Position numbers and translations under genes: made by a program. The notes under the pieces were generated by a model that made no database searches, was not told where the DNA came from, and saw only the letters and a program-made list of their open reading frames with translations. 6,869 bases of DNA. Origin: Bifidobacterium breve (GTDB taxonomy: Bacteria; Actinomycetota; Acidimicrobiia; Acidimicrobiales; Ilumatobacteraceae). Position 1 is the stretch's first letter; every line of letters starts with the position of its first letter. The stretch spans positions 1-6,869 of the forward strand of contig CAMDER010000095.1 in NCBI GenBank assembly GCA_945896935.1, in the 5' to 3' direction. Positions 5,655-6,869 of the stretch are shown here, one piece after another.

Positions 5655-6869
5655 TTAGCGAACAGGCGTGGCCTGTCTTCGCCGTTGTCGCCAACCTGCA
5701 GGCAGGGTGCGGTCAAGAACGTCGTCAACAGTGATCGCACCAAGAAGGCGACCGCCGTCATCGCAGACCCCAATCGCCAACATGTTGTACGACGCAAGAC
5801 GCTCAGCAACTTCACGGTCGCTGCTATCAGGTGTAATCGTGGGTTCGGTCTCGACACAATTACCGAGTTCCATGCTGGGAGGCTCGCGTAATAGGCGCTG
5901 AAAATGAACAACACCGAGATATTTTCCGGTCGGGGCCTTGTATGGCGGGCGACAGATGAAAACTTGTGCGGCAATTGAGACCATCCACTCGGGGTCACGA
6001 ATTTGGGCAAGTGCTTCAGCAACCGTGTCGGTCGGACCAAGAATGATGATCTCTGGTGTCATCAGACCACCAGCGGTACCTTCTTCATATGACAACAAGC
6101 GCCGCATCATGGCCGCATCTTCGTCGTCCATTGCATCGAGAATTCGAGTGCGTTGTTCGCCAGGCATTTCGGCGAGCAAGTCGGCTAAGTCGTCAACTTC
6201 CATTTCGTCAAGCACGTCGAGAAGTCGTTCCATGTCGAGACCCTCGATGAGGCCAACTTGTTCGGACTCGGGAAGTTCTTCAAGCACGTCGGCCAAGCGA
6301 TCGTCGTCCATGGCTTCGGCTAATTGGCGACGTTGGGCGATGGGTAATGAACGCACGACCGCAGCAACATCGGTTGGGTGCATGTCGTGAAGACGAGCAG
6401 CTTCGGCGGCCATCTCGGTTGTTGCGGCAAACAGATGAGCGACTTCGCGCCAGTCAACTAAACGATGACTTGGTCGGCGGCGAAGAGCGGTGCGCTTGGC
6501 GAGTCGAACTTGAGCAACTTCCCATCCGCCCGATCGTGAATCACTGCGTTCGCGTAAGGCAACATCGCTGACGAACTCGTCGCCAACTTTGCGGTCGATG
6601 ACGTCACGACCAAGAAGTCGTTCACCTTTTTTCACTTTGAACGGGTTGAGGTCGATGTCCCACGAACGTAAACGGGCGCCGTCTATGCCGAGTTCGGCGA
6701 TACGGCCGGCGTTCACGAAAATTCGGCGACGCTGACTGGTGGCGGTGAAGCCCACGACACGGGGTGCGCTTCCGGCATGGCCTGGGACGACGACGATGTC
6801 ATCGAGTCGTCCGATGTTGGCCCCGCCGGCATCGAGCAACGGCAGGCGAGTAATGCGGAATGCGTAGAT
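5655..6869 (-). CDS. PRC-barrel / MgtE N-terminal / CBS protein, no transporter domain (5' end beyond window)
   Basis: 404 residues are visible; the frame is open to the window edge, so the start is missing. Numbering from the edge, residues 1-130 look like PRC-barrel material in two parts: RLPLLDAGGANIGRLDDIVV, then LLGRDVIDRKVGDEFVSDV (85-103). Residues about 155-262 are the MgtE N-terminal superhelix, with repeated acidic units such as DRLADVLEELPESE, ERLLDVLDEMEVDD and DAMDDEDA. The hallmark YEEGTAGGLMTPE (261-273) leads into a tandem CBS pair (about 270-392), ending ITVDDVLDRTLP and a basic tail. In true MgtE, these soluble domains gate a five-helix Mg2+ channel; here the protein stops at TAA (5655-5657) with no membrane segments. 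The architecture matches Rv1232c-type actinobacterial proteins. It is likely a cytosolic Mg2+ or nucleotide sensor rather than a transporter. Confidence 0.9.
   Translation of the reverse strand: MYAFRITRLPLLDAGGANIGRLDDIVVVPGHAGSAPRVVGFTATSQRRRIFVNAGRIAELGIDGARLRSWDIDLNPFKVKKGERLLGRDVIDRKVGDEFVSDVALRERSDSRSGGWEVAQVRLAKRTALRRRPSHRLVDWREVAHLFAATTEMAAEAARLHDMHPTDVAAVVRSLPIAQRRQLAEAMDDDRLADVLEELPESEQVGLIEGLDMERLLDVLDEMEVDDLADLLAEMPGEQRTRILDAMDDEDAAMMRRLLSYEEGTAGGLMTPEIIILGPTDTVAEALAQIRDPEWMVSIAAQVFICRPPYKAPTGKYLGVVHFQRLLREPPSMELGNCVETEPTITPDSSDREVAERLASYNMLAIGVCDDGGRLLGAITVDDVLDRTLPAGWRQRRRQATPVR

Noticed and set aside
5938..6390. 150-codon plus-strand ORF rich in Ser and Arg
   Set aside because: It is antisense to the MgtE-N repeats; the Ser/Arg richness is the mirror of Asp/Glu/Leu codons, with no recognisable domain.
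1..6869. CRISPR arrays, insertion sequences, attachment sites, phage or toxin-antitoxin genes
   Set aside because: No spaced direct repeats, terminal inverted repeats, transposase or integrase motifs were seen on either strand; repeated short strings near 6120 and 6300 only reflect recurring Met-Asp-Asp codons in the MgtE-N domain.

Overview
The window looks like a chromosomal piece of an actinobacterium, close to the replication origin. The main evidence is gene order: gyrA, then a DUF3566 membrane protein, then tRNA-Ile(GAT). This matches the conserved block that follows gyrA in actinobacteria (in Mycobacterium tuberculosis: gyrA, Rv0007, ileT). The moderate base composition by eye, frequent GTG starts, the GyrA sequence type and the DUF1003 / MgtE-N pair (compare Rv1231c / Rv1232c) fit a mid-GC actinobacterium. 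An aquatic Acidimicrobiia-like lineage is my best guess, but it is an inference and not proven here.

Layout. Positions 1-2334 (+) hold gyrA without its first ~34 codons. Its stop overlaps the GTG start of a 105-residue TadE/TadG-like membrane protein (2331-2648), which is followed by the DUF3566 protein (2681-3322). A promoter-like TTGAGA-N18-TAGGGT precedes tRNA-Ile (3379-3452). Nine bases after the tRNA begins an unlisted small ORF (3461-3589) for a 42-residue peptide with a hydrophobic N-terminal segment. Its stop again overlaps, as GTGA, the GTG start of an NAD(P)-binding, saccharopine-dehydrogenase-like protein (3586-4593). Seven bases later comes a Fur-family zinc-site regulator (4601-5038). 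These three form a tight putative operon behind the tRNA.

On the minus strand, convergent with the Fur gene and only 6 bases away, lies a DUF1003 membrane protein (5045-5581) with a strong ribosome binding site. Upstream of it is a soluble PRC-barrel / MgtE-N / CBS protein (5655-6869) that runs off the right edge.

Functional picture. The left part is DNA supercoiling (gyrase) with small membrane genes coupled to it. The middle is a tRNA followed by a likely membrane micropeptide, a redox enzyme of unknown substrate and a metal-responsive repressor. The right part resembles a magnesium-sensing module detached from its transporter and paired with a two-helix membrane protein. There is no mobile element, CRISPR array or gene-free stretch above 300 bases. 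The most interesting points are the tRNA-linked small ORF, the TadE-like gene inserted behind gyrA, and the channel-less MgtE sensor.
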